This document shows positions 44,435-54,025 of a DNA stretch of 64,000 bases, piece by piece (the first letter of the stretch is position 1; each line of letters starts with the position of its first letter). Both the position numbers and the translations under genes were made by a program. Where the stretch lies: contig NZ_CP058561.1 in assembly GCF_018141425.1 (NCBI RefSeq), positions 3,472,001 through 3,536,000 of the forward strand. The letters run 5' to 3'. Under the pieces are notes generated by a model. The model did no database searches. It had not been told where the DNA came from and saw only the letters and a list, made by a program, of their open reading frames with translations. Origin of the DNA: Vallitalea guaymasensis. GTDB lineage: Bacteria; Bacillota; Clostridia; Lachnospirales; Vallitaleaceae.

Positions 44435-45526
44435 ATGATATCAAACCAAATTATTCAAAACACCATTGAAGGACTCAAAACAATAACACGTATTGATATA
44501 AGTGTTATAGATCCAGATGGGAAGATACTAGCAACAACTGAAGAAGGTAGATTAGAAGAATACAATTTTGCAGTTCCAGATTTCGTAAGGTCACAAGCAG
44601 AAAGTCAATTAGTTCTAGGGTATCACTTTTTTAAAGTATACGATGACCACAATGTAGAATATGTAGTTTCTGCAAAAGGTGAGACTGATGATGTCTATAA
44701 AATAGGTAAGATAGCATCTTTCCAAATACAGAATCTATTAGTAGCCTATAAAGAAAGATTTGACAAAGACAATTTCATCAAGAACTTATTACTTGATAAC
44801 CTATTACTAGTTGATATATATAATCGGGCTAAGAAACTTCACATTGAAACAGATGTAAGAAGAGTAACTTTTTTAGTAGAAACTAAATTTGAGAAAGATA
44901 ATAATGCACTTGAGATCGTAAGAAGTATATTCCCATTAAAAACTAAAGATTTTATTACTGCAGTTGATGAGAAAAATATTATTATCGTGAAAGAATTAGA
45001 TGAGAACGATACTAATGAAGATATCAATAAAATAGCAAAAATGATTTTGGATACTCTTAATACAGAAGCTATGAGTAGTGTATATGTAGCTATGGGTACA
45101 GTAGTAAATGATATTAAAGATGTTTCACGTTCTTATAAAGAAGCTAAGATGGCTTTAGAAGTGGGTAAAATATTCTATGTGGACAAGTATATCATAGGTT
45201 ACAATAACCTAGGAATTGGAAGAATCATATATCAATTACCATTACCTCTTTGCCAAATGTTCATAAAAGAAATATTCCATGGAAAATCACCTGATGATTT
45301 TGATAAGGAAACTATTACTACAATAAATAAATTCTTTGAAAATAGTTTGAATGTATCAGAAACATCAAGACAGTTATATATCCATAGGAATACTCTTGTG
45401 TATAGATTAGATAAACTACAAAAGAATACAGGTCTTGACTTGCGTATTTTTGAAGACGCCATTACATTCAAAATAGCATTGATGGTTGTTAAGTATATGA
45501 AATTTATAAGTGAATCAGAGTATTAA
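44435..45526 (+). CDS. CdaR/PucR family transcriptional regulator
   Basis: A 363-aa protein. N-terminal Diacid_rec-like sensor (about 1-130: TITRIDISVIDPDGKILATTEEG). Middle GGDEF-like/PucR region. C-terminal HTH_30 (about 300-350) with ENSLNVSETSRQLYIHRNTLVYRLDKLQK. These regulators sense sugar diacids or purine-related compounds and activate uptake/catabolism genes. The target is not next door, though the sugar ATPase gene upstream is suggestive. GGGAGAG precedes the ATG. Confidence 0.88.
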   Translation: MISNQIIQNTIEGLKTITRIDISVIDPDGKILATTEEGRLEEYNFAVPDFVRSQAESQLVLGYHFFKVYDDHNVEYVVSAKGETDDVYKIGKIASFQIQNLLVAYKERFDKDNFIKNLLLDNLLLVDIYNRAKKLHIETDVRRVTFLVETKFEKDNNALEIVRSIFPLKTKDFITAVDEKNIIIVKELDENDTNEDINKIAKMILDTLNTEAMSSVYVAMGTVVNDIKDVSRSYKEAKMALEVGKIFYVDKYIIGYNNLGIGRIIYQLPLPLCQMFIKEIFHGKSPDDFDKETITTINKFFENSLNVSETSRQLYIHRNTLVYRLDKLQKNTGLDLRIFEDAITFKIALMVVKYMKFISESEY

Positions 45527-45559
45527 ACATAAATGTATACGTGTGTAAAAGACAATAAA

Positions 45560-45594
45560 GCAATTGTAGTTATCTACAATTGCCTAAGTTTTTT
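45560..45594 (+). terminator. intrinsic terminator after cdaR-like gene
   Basis: A 10-bp perfect stem (45560-45569 with 45574-45583), TTAT loop, followed by TTTTTT at 45589-45594. Confidence 0.88.
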
Positions 45595-45673
45595 ATCTTT
45601 TCTAGTATAGTTTATTTACATATTGAGTCGGAGTAAAATAATAATTTGTTTTTTGTAGTTAGGAGGATATTAG

Positions 45674-46360
45674 TTGATACGTCTTGAAAACATTACAAAG
45701 ATATATTCTAATGGAGTATGTGCTTTGAATAATGTATCATTGGGAATAGAAAAAGGAGAATTCGTTTTTATAGTTGGGAATAGTGGTTCTGGAAAAACTA
45801 CATTAATTAAATTATTAATGAAGGAACTAGATTCTACTGAAGGAAAAATATTTGTTGATGACAAGGATATTACAAGATTAAAAAGACGTTATGTTTCAAC
45901 ATTAAGAAGAAATATTGGAGTTGTATTCCAAGATTTTAGATTACTAGATAAAATGACTGTATATGATAATGTTGCTTTTGCACTTAAGGTAACAGAGGCA
46001 TCAAATAAAAAGATAAGAAGAAGTGTGCCTATGGTATTATCAATGGTGGGGCTTTCCAAGAAGGCAAAAATGTACCCAACAGAGATTTCAGGTGGAGAAA
46101 AACAAAGAACAGCATTAGCTAGAGCAATTGTTAATAATCCCCCTATTCTAGTAGCAGATGAACCTACAGGAAATCTTGATCCTAATAATTCATGGGAAAT
46201 AATGAAATTACTAACAGAGATTAATATGAGGGGTACCACAGTAGTTGTTGTAACTCACGATAAAGAGATGGTTAATGCAATGAAAAAACGAGTTGTTACC
46301 CTTAATAATGGCTGTATTGTAAGAGATGTGCAAAGGGGAGACTACGGGGATGAAGCTTAG
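45674..46360 (+). CDS. ftsE: cell division ATP-binding protein FtsE
   Basis: A 228-aa ABC ATPase. Walker A GNSGSGKTT, Q-loop VFQDFRLLDKMTVYDNVAF, signature ISGGEKQRTALARAIVNNP, Walker B ILVADEPTGNLDP. The start is TTG 45674, 7 nt after AGGAGG. With FtsX it controls peptidoglycan hydrolases at the division site or along the wall. It overlaps ftsX by 11 bp. Confidence 0.95.
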   Translation: MIRLENITKIYSNGVCALNNVSLGIEKGEFVFIVGNSGSGKTTLIKLLMKELDSTEGKIFVDDKDITRLKRRYVSTLRRNIGVVFQDFRLLDKMTVYDNVAFALKVTEASNKKIRRSVPMVLSMVGLSKKAKMYPTEISGGEKQRTALARAIVNNPPILVADEPTGNLDPNNSWEIMKLLTEINMRGTTVVVVTHDKEMVNAMKKRVVTLNNGCIVRDVQRGDYGDEA

Positions 46361-47261
46361 AACAGTTGATTATTGTTTTAAACAAGGAGTAATCAATCTA
46401 TTTAAAAATAGATTAATGTCCATTGCTTCTATTGGTACAATAGCGGCTTGTTTGTTCATTGTAGGTATTTTTTATATAACTGCTGCCAATATTGAATATA
46501 CGTTAAAAGAAGCGGAAAGCAACTTGGGAATAGCAGTTTTTCTGAAAGAAAATATAACAGAAACAGATAGAGAAGCTATTGAAACAATGATAAGCCAAAG
46601 AGAAGAAGTAAAATCAGTTGAATACATATCACCAGAACAAGCTTGGGAAGATTTTAAAAAAACTATGTACGAAAATAATGAAGACCTACTGGTTGGATTT
46701 GATGGGGAAAATAATCCATTAAAGAACTCAGATAGTTTTCAGGTATTAATTAAAGATATTAATAATCAGGAATCATTAATAAAGTACATACAAACTCTAG
46801 AAGGTGTTAGAGAAATAAACCAGGAAAAAAATCTTACAGAGATAATAAAAGGATTCAATAATTTTATAAATTATATGAGTATAGTACTTATTGTAATACT
46901 TATCTTTATATCTGTCTTCCTGATTTCTAATACAGTTAGAATAGCAATATCGGTTAGAAAGAACGAAATCGGCATTATGAAATATTTGGGAGCAAAAGAC
47001 TTTTTTATAAAATTCCCATTTATCATAGAAGGTATGCTTATAGGAGCAATAGGTGCAATAGTACCATTAACAGTTATATACTTTTCATATGACTATGTAA
47101 TAAATAAAATAAATGATAAATTTATAGTAATAAATCAATTTTTATCATTTTTGAACGTAGGACAGATATATAGGATTCTAATACCATTATCGTTGATTAT
47201 TGGAATAGGTATAGGTATCGTAGGAAGTAGAATTACTATAAGAAAGCACTTGAGAGTATAA
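46350..47261 (+). CDS. ftsX: cell division protein FtsX
   Basis: About 303 aa. One N-terminal helix (about 22-45), a large outer loop (about 50-170) with YISPEQAWEDFKKTMYENNEDLL typical of FtsX ECD, then three C-terminal helices. It passes the ATPase state of FtsE across the membrane to a hydrolase. ATG 46350 is the start. The next gene encodes a coiled-coil M23 protein that is the natural partner. Confidence 0.94.
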   Translation: MKLRTVDYCFKQGVINLFKNRLMSIASIGTIAACLFIVGIFYITAANIEYTLKEAESNLGIAVFLKENITETDREAIETMISQREEVKSVEYISPEQAWEDFKKTMYENNEDLLVGFDGENNPLKNSDSFQVLIKDINNQESLIKYIQTLEGVREINQEKNLTEIIKGFNNFINYMSIVLIVILIFISVFLISNTVRIAISVRKNEIGIMKYLGAKDFFIKFPFIIEGMLIGAIGAIVPLTVIYFSYDYVINKINDKFIVINQFLSFLNVGQIYRILIPLSLIIGIGIGIVGSRITIRKHLRV

Positions 47262-47300
47262 TATTTAAAGAATATATTAATCAATAATAAGGAGGGCTAT

Positions 47301-48431
47301 ATGAAAAGAGTAATTAAGAATTGTTTGGTTATATTACTTTTGTTTATGGTTCCAACTACAATATTTGCTTCTTCTTATAAGCAGCAGTTAGATGATTTGG
47401 AGCAGCAACAGAAAAATAGCCAAAGTTCAATAAAGGTAAATGAACAACAAATCAAAGAATTAGACGCAGATATTAAAGAGTTGGTAGGACGAATTGTACA
47501 GTTAGATAGGCAAATTGACGAATTTGATATTAAAATCAAAGATCTAGAGCAACAATTAAGTGATAAGGAAAAAGAGATTGAAGTTACTAAACAAGACTTA
47601 GCAAAAGCTAAGGAAAAAGAAGAAAAATATTTTAAGCAAACTAGTGAACGTATGAAAGTAATGTATGAACAAGGAGATTCTGCGTATATTGATATAGTAT
47701 TAGAATCAAAGAATTTGAGCGATTTGCTTAATAGAGTAGAGTACATAAATGCATTGTTAGAATACGATACAAATATGATAAAAGAATTAGAAGCTATAAG
47801 AGATGACATAGCTGCAACAGAAGTTAAATTGGAAGAAGATAAGGAAAAGATTGTAGGATTGAAAGCAGAATGTGATCTTCAAAAATCAGCATTAGAAGAC
47901 GTTCAAGCTACTAAAGAAAAAGAAATGGCTGCTTTAGAAAAAGATAAAAGAATTAATCAAGCAGAAATAGATGCTAAGAAGAAAGAAATGGATGAAATAG
48001 CAAAAGCTATTGATAATATTAAGAGTAAATTAGTTTATGCAGGTGGTAAGATGGCTTGGCCTACTAAATCACATCGTATAACATGTCCTTTTGGACCAAG
48101 ACCTCATCCTATTACAAAAAATCCTTCATATCACACAGGTATTGATATTGGTATACCATCGGGTACATCAGTAAAAGCAGTTAGTAATGGAACAGTAACA
48201 TTTGCTGGTTATAGTAGTGTATGGGGTAATTATGTTTTAATAGATCATGGAAGTGGATACGTAACTATTTATGCACATAACTCTAAACTACTAGTTAAAA
48301 AAGGACAAAAAGTAAAAATTGGACAAACTATTGCAAAATCAGGTAATACTGGATGGTCAACAGGTCCTCATTTACATTTTGGTATTAGAAAAAATGGTGA
48401 ATGGATTAATCCATTGAATATGCTTAATTAA
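47301..48431 (+). CDS. PcsB/EnvC-like murein hydrolase (coiled coil plus M23 peptidase)
   Basis: A 376-aa protein. Signal peptide ending near TIFAS (residue 24). A long coiled coil (about 25-245; EQQQKNSQSSIKVNEQQIKEL and onwards). The M23 domain covers about 250-372 with HTGIDIG (zinc His and Asp), YAHNS and HLHFGIRK. All zinc-site residues are present, so it should be an active endopeptidase rather than an EnvC-type activator. FtsEX likely drives it through the coiled coil. A terminator follows. Confidence 0.92.
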   Translation: MKRVIKNCLVILLLFMVPTTIFASSYKQQLDDLEQQQKNSQSSIKVNEQQIKELDADIKELVGRIVQLDRQIDEFDIKIKDLEQQLSDKEKEIEVTKQDLAKAKEKEEKYFKQTSERMKVMYEQGDSAYIDIVLESKNLSDLLNRVEYINALLEYDTNMIKELEAIRDDIAATEVKLEEDKEKIVGLKAECDLQKSALEDVQATKEKEMAALEKDKRINQAEIDAKKKEMDEIAKAIDNIKSKLVYAGGKMAWPTKSHRITCPFGPRPHPITKNPSYHTGIDIGIPSGTSVKAVSNGTVTFAGYSSVWGNYVLIDHGSGYVTIYAHNSKLLVKKGQKVKIGQTIAKSGNTGWSTGPHLHFGIRKNGEWINPLNMLN

Positions 48432-48448
48432 TAAAAAAACATTTAATT

Positions 48449-48477
48449 GCAAAAAACTGCTAATGCAGTTTTTTTGC
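48449..48477 (+). terminator. intrinsic terminator after the FtsEX-hydrolase genes
   Basis: The stem 48449-48460 with 48465-48477 (GCAAAAAACTGC, loop TAAT, then GCAGTTTTTTTGC), with T-run 48468-48474. A TATAAT (48478-48483) directly follows and may be the -10 for ctpA. Confidence 0.8.
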
Positions 48478-48541
48478 TATAATGGAATAATACTAACTTA
48501 AATACAATACAATATTATTAGTATAGTAAGGAGAATGTTAA

Positions 48542-49801
48542 ATGGTTGAAAGAAAAAAATTTATTTATGGATTAGTTGTTGGGATGGCTATTATTCTTGT
48601 AATAAATGTTATATATTTCGGAACATCTAGTTTGATGCACCAAGTGGAGGATAATAAAGGTGTTCAGGTTGTAAAGGAAGGATATAATACCCCAGAAGAA
48701 AAAATCAAGGATATACTTAAGCTTGTAGAAGACAGATACTATCTAGAAAATTATAAAGAAGAAGAGCTATATGATAGTGCTTATGATGGATTATATAGTG
48801 GATTGTTGGATGGTTTGGAAGATCCATATACTGAATATTATACAAAAAAAGAATATGAATCCTTCATGGAAAGTACATCTGGGAGTTATGAAGGTATCGG
48901 TGCTGTTGTTACCTATAATGAGGAGACAAAAGAATTGATGATCGTATCACCATTCATAGGTTCTCCTGCTGAAAAAGCTGGATTGCTTCCTGGAGATATA
49001 GTAAGAAAAGTTGATGATAAGAATATAAAAGGTCTTACTATGGAAGATGTAGTCGCCAACATGATTAGAGGTAAAAAAGGTACTAAGGTAACTCTAAGTA
49101 TTTATAGAGAATCTGATAACTCAAATATGGATTTAGAAATAAAAAGAGATGTAATCACAATGCCTACTGTATCTCATGAAATGTTAGATGACAAAATAGG
49201 GTATATTCGTATTACTGGATTTGAAGAAGTAACTTATGATCAATTTAAAGAAGCACTTTATGATCTAGAAGCACAAGAACAAAAAGGATTGATTATTGAT
49301 GTTAGAAATAATCCAGGAGGACTTTTGAATATAGTTATTGATATGGCTGACGAACTATTGCCAGAAGGATTGATTGTTTATACAGAAGATAAAAATGGTT
49401 ATAGAGAACAAGCATCATCTGATGAAGAACATAAATTCACCAAACCTTTAGTTGTATTGGCAAATGAAAATAGTGCTAGTGCATCTGAGATTTTGACAGG
49501 TGCCATAAAAGATAGTGGTATTGGTACAGTGGTAGGAACAACAACTTTTGGTAAAGGATTGGTTCAGAGAATATTCCCATTAGAAGATGGTTCAGCAGTA
49601 AAAGTTACTATTTCAAAGTATTATACTCCTAGTGGCAACTATATACATGGAAAAGGAATTGAACCTGATGTAAAGATTGAATTGCCAGAAGAACTAAAGA
49701 AAGAATTGGTTATTAAAAGAGAAGAAGATACACAATTCGCAAAAGCTGTTGAAGTAATGAAAGATAAAATTGCTAAAGAAGATATGGCTAATAGTAAGTA
49801 A
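48542..49801 (+). CDS. ctpA: C-terminal processing peptidase (S41 family, CtpA)
   Basis: A 419-aa protein. Signal anchor at 9-30. PDZ domain about 100-190 (GIGAVVTYN, GLLPGDIVRKVDDKN). The S41 core covers about 195-385 with the catalytic Ser in NENSASASEIL and the catalytic Lys in TTFGKGLVQ. It cleaves C-terminal regions of secreted or membrane proteins. In Bacillus the ctpB gene is likewise near ftsEX and minJ. AAGGAG precedes the ATG. Confidence 0.94.
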   Translation: MVERKKFIYGLVVGMAIILVINVIYFGTSSLMHQVEDNKGVQVVKEGYNTPEEKIKDILKLVEDRYYLENYKEEELYDSAYDGLYSGLLDGLEDPYTEYYTKKEYESFMESTSGSYEGIGAVVTYNEETKELMIVSPFIGSPAEKAGLLPGDIVRKVDDKNIKGLTMEDVVANMIRGKKGTKVTLSIYRESDNSNMDLEIKRDVITMPTVSHEMLDDKIGYIRITGFEEVTYDQFKEALYDLEAQEQKGLIIDVRNNPGGLLNIVIDMADELLPEGLIVYTEDKNGYREQASSDEEHKFTKPLVVLANENSASASEILTGAIKDSGIGTVVGTTTFGKGLVQRIFPLEDGSAVKVTISKYYTPSGNYIHGKGIEPDVKIELPEELKKELVIKREEDTQFAKAVEVMKDKIAKEDMANSK

Positions 49802-49859
49802 ATAAAATAATATAAGAAACTGGTAAAATGGTTGATAATGTTAAAATAGGGGAGCATAT

Positions 49860-51122
49860 ATGAATCCATTGTTAGAAATAATCCATATTACACTATTGTC
49901 TATTTCAAGAGCACTGTTCAATTTTTCATTTATATTTGTAATATGGATTCTATATCTTTTAATTAAAAAATATAAAAGTGTTAATATATATAACTTTGAT
50001 AATTCAAAGACAGTTATAAGTGCCCTTGTAGAGTCCATTCTGCAAGGGATAATCATTGGTATAATTGGCAGTCTGATAATAGCTATTATTGGGCTTCCAA
50101 TTAATTTAACGTATTATTTAATATTTTTACTTCCCCTAGCTCTTATGTTATCCCTTATAAATATTAGATATTTGTGTTTTTCATATGCGGCTTCTGTCAT
50201 GGGCGTCTTATCATTAGTGTTTAGAGGTCAAACCGTATTTGGAGTTAATTTACCTGATATTAATATTAATATCAGTGGATTGTTGGCATTGGTAGGTATA
50301 TTACATCTAATGGAAGCTATATTAATATATTTTGTAGGAGCAGATGACCCTATACCCATTGTGGCAAAAAAAGATGGAAAAATTGTTGTAGGACATTTAA
50401 TGCAAAAGTATTGGCCGTTACCTATTGCAATGCTTGTATTATCAAGTGGAGGAGTGTCTAACTCAGAAATTGTTCAGATGCCAGAATGGTGGCCGTTGTT
50501 AAAAGATATACCTAGTAATATTAGTACATATTTTTATGGATTAATGCCTTTTGTGGGAGCTTTAGGATATAGTAGTATAACATATTGTGAGGAACCAAAA
50601 AAAAGAAGTAGAAAAACAGCGTTACGATTGATGGTTTATAGTGTGTTATTGATTATTTTATCTATTTACTCAGTAGGTAATATTTTTCTACAGATATTAG
50701 GTACAATTCTAATGGCTGGCATTCATGAAGGTATGATTCTGTATGAGCAATATATTGAAAGTAAAAGAGAGCCTATTTATACAGTGCCTAAAAAAGGTGT
50801 AAGAGTCATGGGGGTTAATAGGGGTGGTGCTGGAGATCAAATGGGTATCAGGGTTGGAGATATAATAGCTAAGATTAATGGAATAAATGTTTTGAATACA
50901 CGGCAGTATAGGGCGATATTAAAGAATGGTTTTACTTTTTTATGGGTGGATGTTATACATCTTGATGGGAGTTTAGATACTTATGAGTTTAAAGCTTATC
51001 CTGATGGTATTACTGATTTGAAGGTGAGATTGATTCCGGAGAATCCTAGGATTATTTATAGGCATCAGAGTGTGCAGAAGATAGGGTTGTTTCACATTAT
51101 TAGAAATAGGTTTGGGAGATAA
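49860..51122 (+). CDS. multi-pass membrane protein with C-terminal PDZ (MinJ-like)
   Basis: A 420-aa protein. About eight membrane segments in the first 300 residues (HITLLSISRALFNFSFIFVIW onwards), then a PDZ domain about 305-385 (GVNRGGAGDQMGIRVGDIIAKINGINV). The layout and place after ftsEX and ctpA match the Bacillus MinJ (YvjD) family, which links DivIVA and MinCD at the poles. Sequence similarity is my judgement; no Min genes are in the window. GGGGAG precedes the ATG. Confidence 0.78.
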   Translation: MNPLLEIIHITLLSISRALFNFSFIFVIWILYLLIKKYKSVNIYNFDNSKTVISALVESILQGIIIGIIGSLIIAIIGLPINLTYYLIFLLPLALMLSLINIRYLCFSYAASVMGVLSLVFRGQTVFGVNLPDININISGLLALVGILHLMEAILIYFVGADDPIPIVAKKDGKIVVGHLMQKYWPLPIAMLVLSSGGVSNSEIVQMPEWWPLLKDIPSNISTYFYGLMPFVGALGYSSITYCEEPKKRSRKTALRLMVYSVLLIILSIYSVGNIFLQILGTILMAGIHEGMILYEQYIESKREPIYTVPKKGVRVMGVNRGGAGDQMGIRVGDIIAKINGINVLNTRQYRAILKNGFTFLWVDVIHLDGSLDTYEFKAYPDGITDLKVRLIPENPRIIYRHQSVQKIGLFHIIRNRFGR

Positions 51123-51165
51123 AAATAGTTATTTAAAGGATTGTATGATAATGATAGTAGGTAAA

Positions 51166-51339
51166 GAAAGATATATTTAGGTGATAACGGTAGTATGTAA
51201 GAAAGATATAGTTAGATGACAACGGTAGTATGTTAGAACCATATATAATGATAATCACTTATGTTACATTTGTTGCTATTATCTGATTGGAAGGTAGCAA
51301 CAACCTGTAAAAGGCGTTCTTATCATTATATATGGTTCT
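51166..51339. repeat. tandem 35-bp repeat plus 19-bp inverted repeat, intergenic element 5
   Basis: 51166-51200 and 51201-51235 are tandem direct repeats, 31 of 35 identical. They lead into an inverted repeat with perfect 19-bp arms, 51235-51253 and 51321-51339. An inner 7-bp stem (GTTGCTA/TAGCAAC, about 51272-51278 and 51295-51301) holds a TTGGAA-containing loop. The sequence GACAACGGTAGTAT (51218-51231) recurs, inverted, beside element 2 at 13891-13904. It lies between the convergent MinJ-like and pdxT genes. Confidence 0.75.
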
Positions 51340-51426
51340 TTATATGTTGTGCCACTATGGAGAAAGTGAAAAATATTTGGTGGTGGCTAAGAGGAATTAT
51401 ATGGTATTTATTAGTAATGATGGAAA

Positions 51427-51999
51427 TTATTCATTGTTAATCATGTTGATAAAGTATTGGTGCATTCTTAGGTCGTCTGTTAGTTCAGGGTGGAAAGATG
51501 TGACTAGTATTTTATTTTGTTTGGCGGCTACAATTTTTTCGTCGACTATGGAAAGTGTTTCAACGTTGTTTTGTGTGGTTTTTATATAGGGAGCTCTAAT
51601 GAATACCATGGGATAAAAACCGTTTTGAAGTCCCTTTATTTTTTGGTTTGTAGTAAAGCTGGATAGTTGTCTTCCGTAAGCGTTTTTAACAACTTCTATA
51701 TCCATTAAGGGAATATAGGTTTTATTGGAATCATGTATTTTTTTTGCTAGTATAATCATGCCAGCGCAGGTTCCCCATACGGGGAGTCCGTTCTTGATGA
51801 CTTCATAGATTTTAGCCTTGATATTAGATTCAATTAATAATTTTCCTATTGAGGTACTTTCGCCTCCGGGGATAATTATACCGTCAATGTCATTCAAATC
51901 CCTGCTATATCTAATTTCTTTTGTTTCAATATCTAATTTTTCTAATTTATTCATATGTTCAATGTAAGCACCTTGTAATGCTAATACGCCAATTTTCAT
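51427..51999 (-). CDS. pdxT: pyridoxal 5'-phosphate synthase glutaminase subunit
   Basis: About 190 aa. Starts MKIGVLALQGAYIEHMNKL. GGESTSIGKLL is present, as are the class I glutaminase nucleophile in VWGTCAGMIILA and the His-Glu pair in TSFHPELTDD. It feeds ammonia to PdxS for PLP synthesis. The ATG lies 1 nt after the pdxS stop; the longer frame would overlap pdxS. Order pdxS-pdxT is the usual one. Confidence 0.96.
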   Translation of the reverse strand: MKIGVLALQGAYIEHMNKLEKLDIETKEIRYSRDLNDIDGIIIPGGESTSIGKLLIESNIKAKIYEVIKNGLPVWGTCAGMIILAKKIHDSNKTYIPLMDIEVVKNAYGRQLSSFTTNQKIKGLQNGFYPMVFIRAPYIKTTQNNVETLSIVDEKIVAAKQNKILVTSFHPELTDDLRMHQYFINMINNE

Positions 52000-52000
52000 A

Positions 52001-52879
52001 TTACCAGCCTCTGCTTGCGAGCTTTTCTTTTTCGTTAAGGGATTCAACTGAAATTCCGCTCATTGGTTTTCCTAAGTCTTCTGATAGTTTGGCCAGCATA
52101 ACTGGGTCATTATAGTAAGTTACTGCTTTGACAATGGCATCTGCTCTTTTTTCAGGATTATCTGATTTGAATATTCCAGAGCCGACGAATACGCCGTCAC
52201 ATCCTAATTGCATCATTAGTGCGGCATCGGCAGGTGTTGCGATACCTCCTGCTGCAAAGTTGACTACTGGAAGGTGACTATTTTCATGGATGTATTTTAT
52301 TAAGTCATAAGGAGCACCCATTTCTTTGGCTGCATTCATTAGTTCTTCAGGATTCATTGAAGCTATTTTACTTATTTCGGACATCATTGTACGCATATGT
52401 TTTACTGCTTCTATTACATCTCCTGTGCCCGCTTCTCCTTTGGTTCTTATCATTGAGGCTCCTTCACCAATTCGTCTTAAGGCTTCACCAAGGTTTCTTG
52501 CACCACAAACAAAAGGTACTTTGAATTTTTGTTTATCTATATGATAGAGATTATCTGCTGGTGTTAGAACTTCACTTTCATCAATATAATCTATTTCTAA
52601 TGCTTCAAGGATTTGAGCCTCAACAAAATGACCTATTCTTACTTTAGCCATAACAGGTATGGATACTGCTTTTTGTATACCTTTAATCATTTTTGGGTCA
52701 GACATTCTAGCTATACCACCATCACGTCGTATATCTGCTGGTACTCTTTCTAAAGCCATAACGGCACAGGCTCCTGCTTTTTCAGCTATAACTGCCTGTT
52801 CTGGAGTAGTTACATCCATTATAACTCCACCTTTTAGCATTTGAGCAAGATTTTTATTTAATTCATATCTTTCATTCAT
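52001..52879 (-). CDS. pdxS: pyridoxal 5'-phosphate synthase synthase subunit
   Basis: A 292-aa TIM-barrel protein. Hallmarks are [25 protein letters not shown] (given in parts: [13 protein letters not shown], then GACAVMALE), RIARMSDP-type segment, [15 protein letters not shown] with the Schiff-base Lys, [10 protein letters not shown], and [13 protein letters not shown]. It condenses ribose 5-phosphate, glyceraldehyde 3-phosphate and ammonia to PLP. GGAGG precedes the start on the minus strand. Confidence 0.97.
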   Translation of the reverse strand: MNERYELNKNLAQMLKGGVIMDVTTPEQAVIAEKAGACAVMALERVPADIRRDGGIARMSDPKMIKGIQKAVSIPVMAKVRIGHFVEAQILEALEIDYIDESEVLTPADNLYHIDKQKFKVPFVCGARNLGEALRRIGEGASMIRTKGEAGTGDVIEAVKHMRTMMSEISKIASMNPEELMNAAKEMGAPYDLIKYIHENSHLPVVNFAAGGIATPADAALMMQLGCDGVFVGSGIFKSDNPEKRADAIVKAVTYYNDPVMLAKLSEDLGKPMSGISVESLNEKEKLASRGW

Positions 52880-53512
52880 ATCATATATCCTCCAATTAAT
52901 TTTTATTTGACATCACTAAATACAACTAGCTTTTTATACTAACCTGTTCTAAGTAGTATTTAAGTAGTTTAGTATTTGTTCCCGATTCTATTGAGTTATT
53001 CATAACATTGCAATGAATTATGTATAATAACAATATAGTATAATACTGTATGTTTTGAAAGGAACAGTTTTGTATTTTTTCAAGTGGTCAGTTTTCAATT
53101 TAATATGTAGCTGTTATTAATTTAAAGTAATTATTAATTTGAAAATAAATACAGTATTCAAAATTCGACAAACAATTCTTTTGTAGTGTGATATAATTTT
53201 AAAAAATACAAATTATATCAAATTATTATATCAATTAAGATAAAACTACAAATAATTAAGTGGAACAAGTAAATATAAGATATTGATTAAACATGTAATA
53301 AAGTAGCTGATATTTTAGAGAGTGACGACTTTCTAATAAATATATATATGAATATCAGAATGAACGTTCAAAGAATATAAGGGTGTGATTAATTTCAAGA
53401 TTAGAATTTAAATTAATGTAACATTAGATGTCTTTTATGCCAACATAGAATTTACATGTTATTTATGGACTTAAACATAATAGAATAAATATAATCTTAG
53501 GAGGATACAAGT
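52880..53512. other. AT-rich intergenic region between pdxS and the secreted-protein gene
   Basis: 633 bp between divergent genes. It contains the pdxS ribosome binding site, and the 21-bp copy at 53073-53093 of a direct repeat whose partner is at 60568-60588. AGGAGG for the next gene is at 53500. I saw no other gene, RNA or clear promoter. Confidence 0.45.
53073..53093 (+). repeat. 21-bp direct repeat, left copy (flanks the ABC cassette)
   Basis: This 21-mer (core TCAAGTGGTCAGTT) matches 60568-60588 at 19 of 21 positions in the same orientation. The two copies bracket the four-gene ABC cassette and the small secreted protein gene. It could be an attachment-type duplication or chance in AT-rich DNA. 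Confidence 0.4.
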
Positions 53513-53920
53513 ATGAAAAAAACAAAAAAATCTATATCAATTTTACTATCATTAGTAATTGTATTAACTATGAGTGTATGTGCATATGCAAATGAGACAG
53601 ACAGTAGTTCAGTAAAAGCTCCAGGATATGGTACACTAAAAGGATATCTTGAATCAGCTGGTATTGGTGCAATGGGTTATCACGAAACTACTGTTACCTA
53701 TAATAATGACAATGCTCAATTAGGAATAAAATCAGTAATTAAAGATATAAATGGTAATGACATCAGTGAAAATTCAACTTTAAGTGATAGAGGAGAAATT
53801 GAACATTATTGGCAATGGTATCCTTTATCAGAAGGTATGTATTCAATATATGCAACACATGAAGTGCGCAATGGATCTAAATATGGTGCAAAGGCGGTAT
53901 ATACATATACTAAAATTTAA
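53513..53920 (+). CDS. small secreted protein of unknown function
   Basis: A 135-aa protein with a Sec signal (KKTKKSISILLSLVIVLTM, cleavage after AYA at residue 26). The mature ~109 residues are rich in Tyr, Gly, Ser and Thr with beta-strand alternation; recognisable segments are GYGTLKGYLESAG and SRGEIEH-like DRGEIEHYWQWYPL, then YATHEV and KAVYTYTK at the end. No Cys in the mature part. I do not recognise the family. Its size, secretion and the ABC genes just downstream resemble lactococcin-972-type bacteriocin clusters, but sequence similarity to that family is not evident. It has its own terminator. Confidence 0.72.
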   Translation: MKKTKKSISILLSLVIVLTMSVCAYANETDSSSVKAPGYGTLKGYLESAGIGAMGYHETTVTYNNDNAQLGIKSVIKDINGNDISENSTLSDRGEIEHYWQWYPLSEGMYSIYATHEVRNGSKYGAKAVYTYTKI

Positions 53921-53984
53921 AATTTATATATATTAATATAACATATAAATTTTTACAGTTATAGTAAAATGTGATGTTGAAAAT

Positions 53985-54025
53985 ACAAAGGGAGTTAACA
54001 TTACCTACTCCTTTTGTATTATTTT
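53985..54025 (+). terminator. intrinsic terminator after the small secreted protein gene
   Basis: The stem 53985-53995 with 54007-54017 (11 bp, one G-U) followed by ATTATTTTAT. It separates this gene from the ABC operon. Confidence 0.7.

Noticed and set aside
51166-51235. CRISPR array
   Set aside because: Only two directly abutting 35-bp units without spacers, and no cas genes.
51332-51589. 85-codon plus-strand open frame
   Set aside because: Most of it is antisense to the end of pdxT, it has no ribosome binding site, and its sequence resembles no protein.
53513-53920. Lactococcin 972 family bacteriocin
   Set aside because: Size, secretion and ABC neighbours fit, but I could not match the sequence to that family, so it is listed as unknown.
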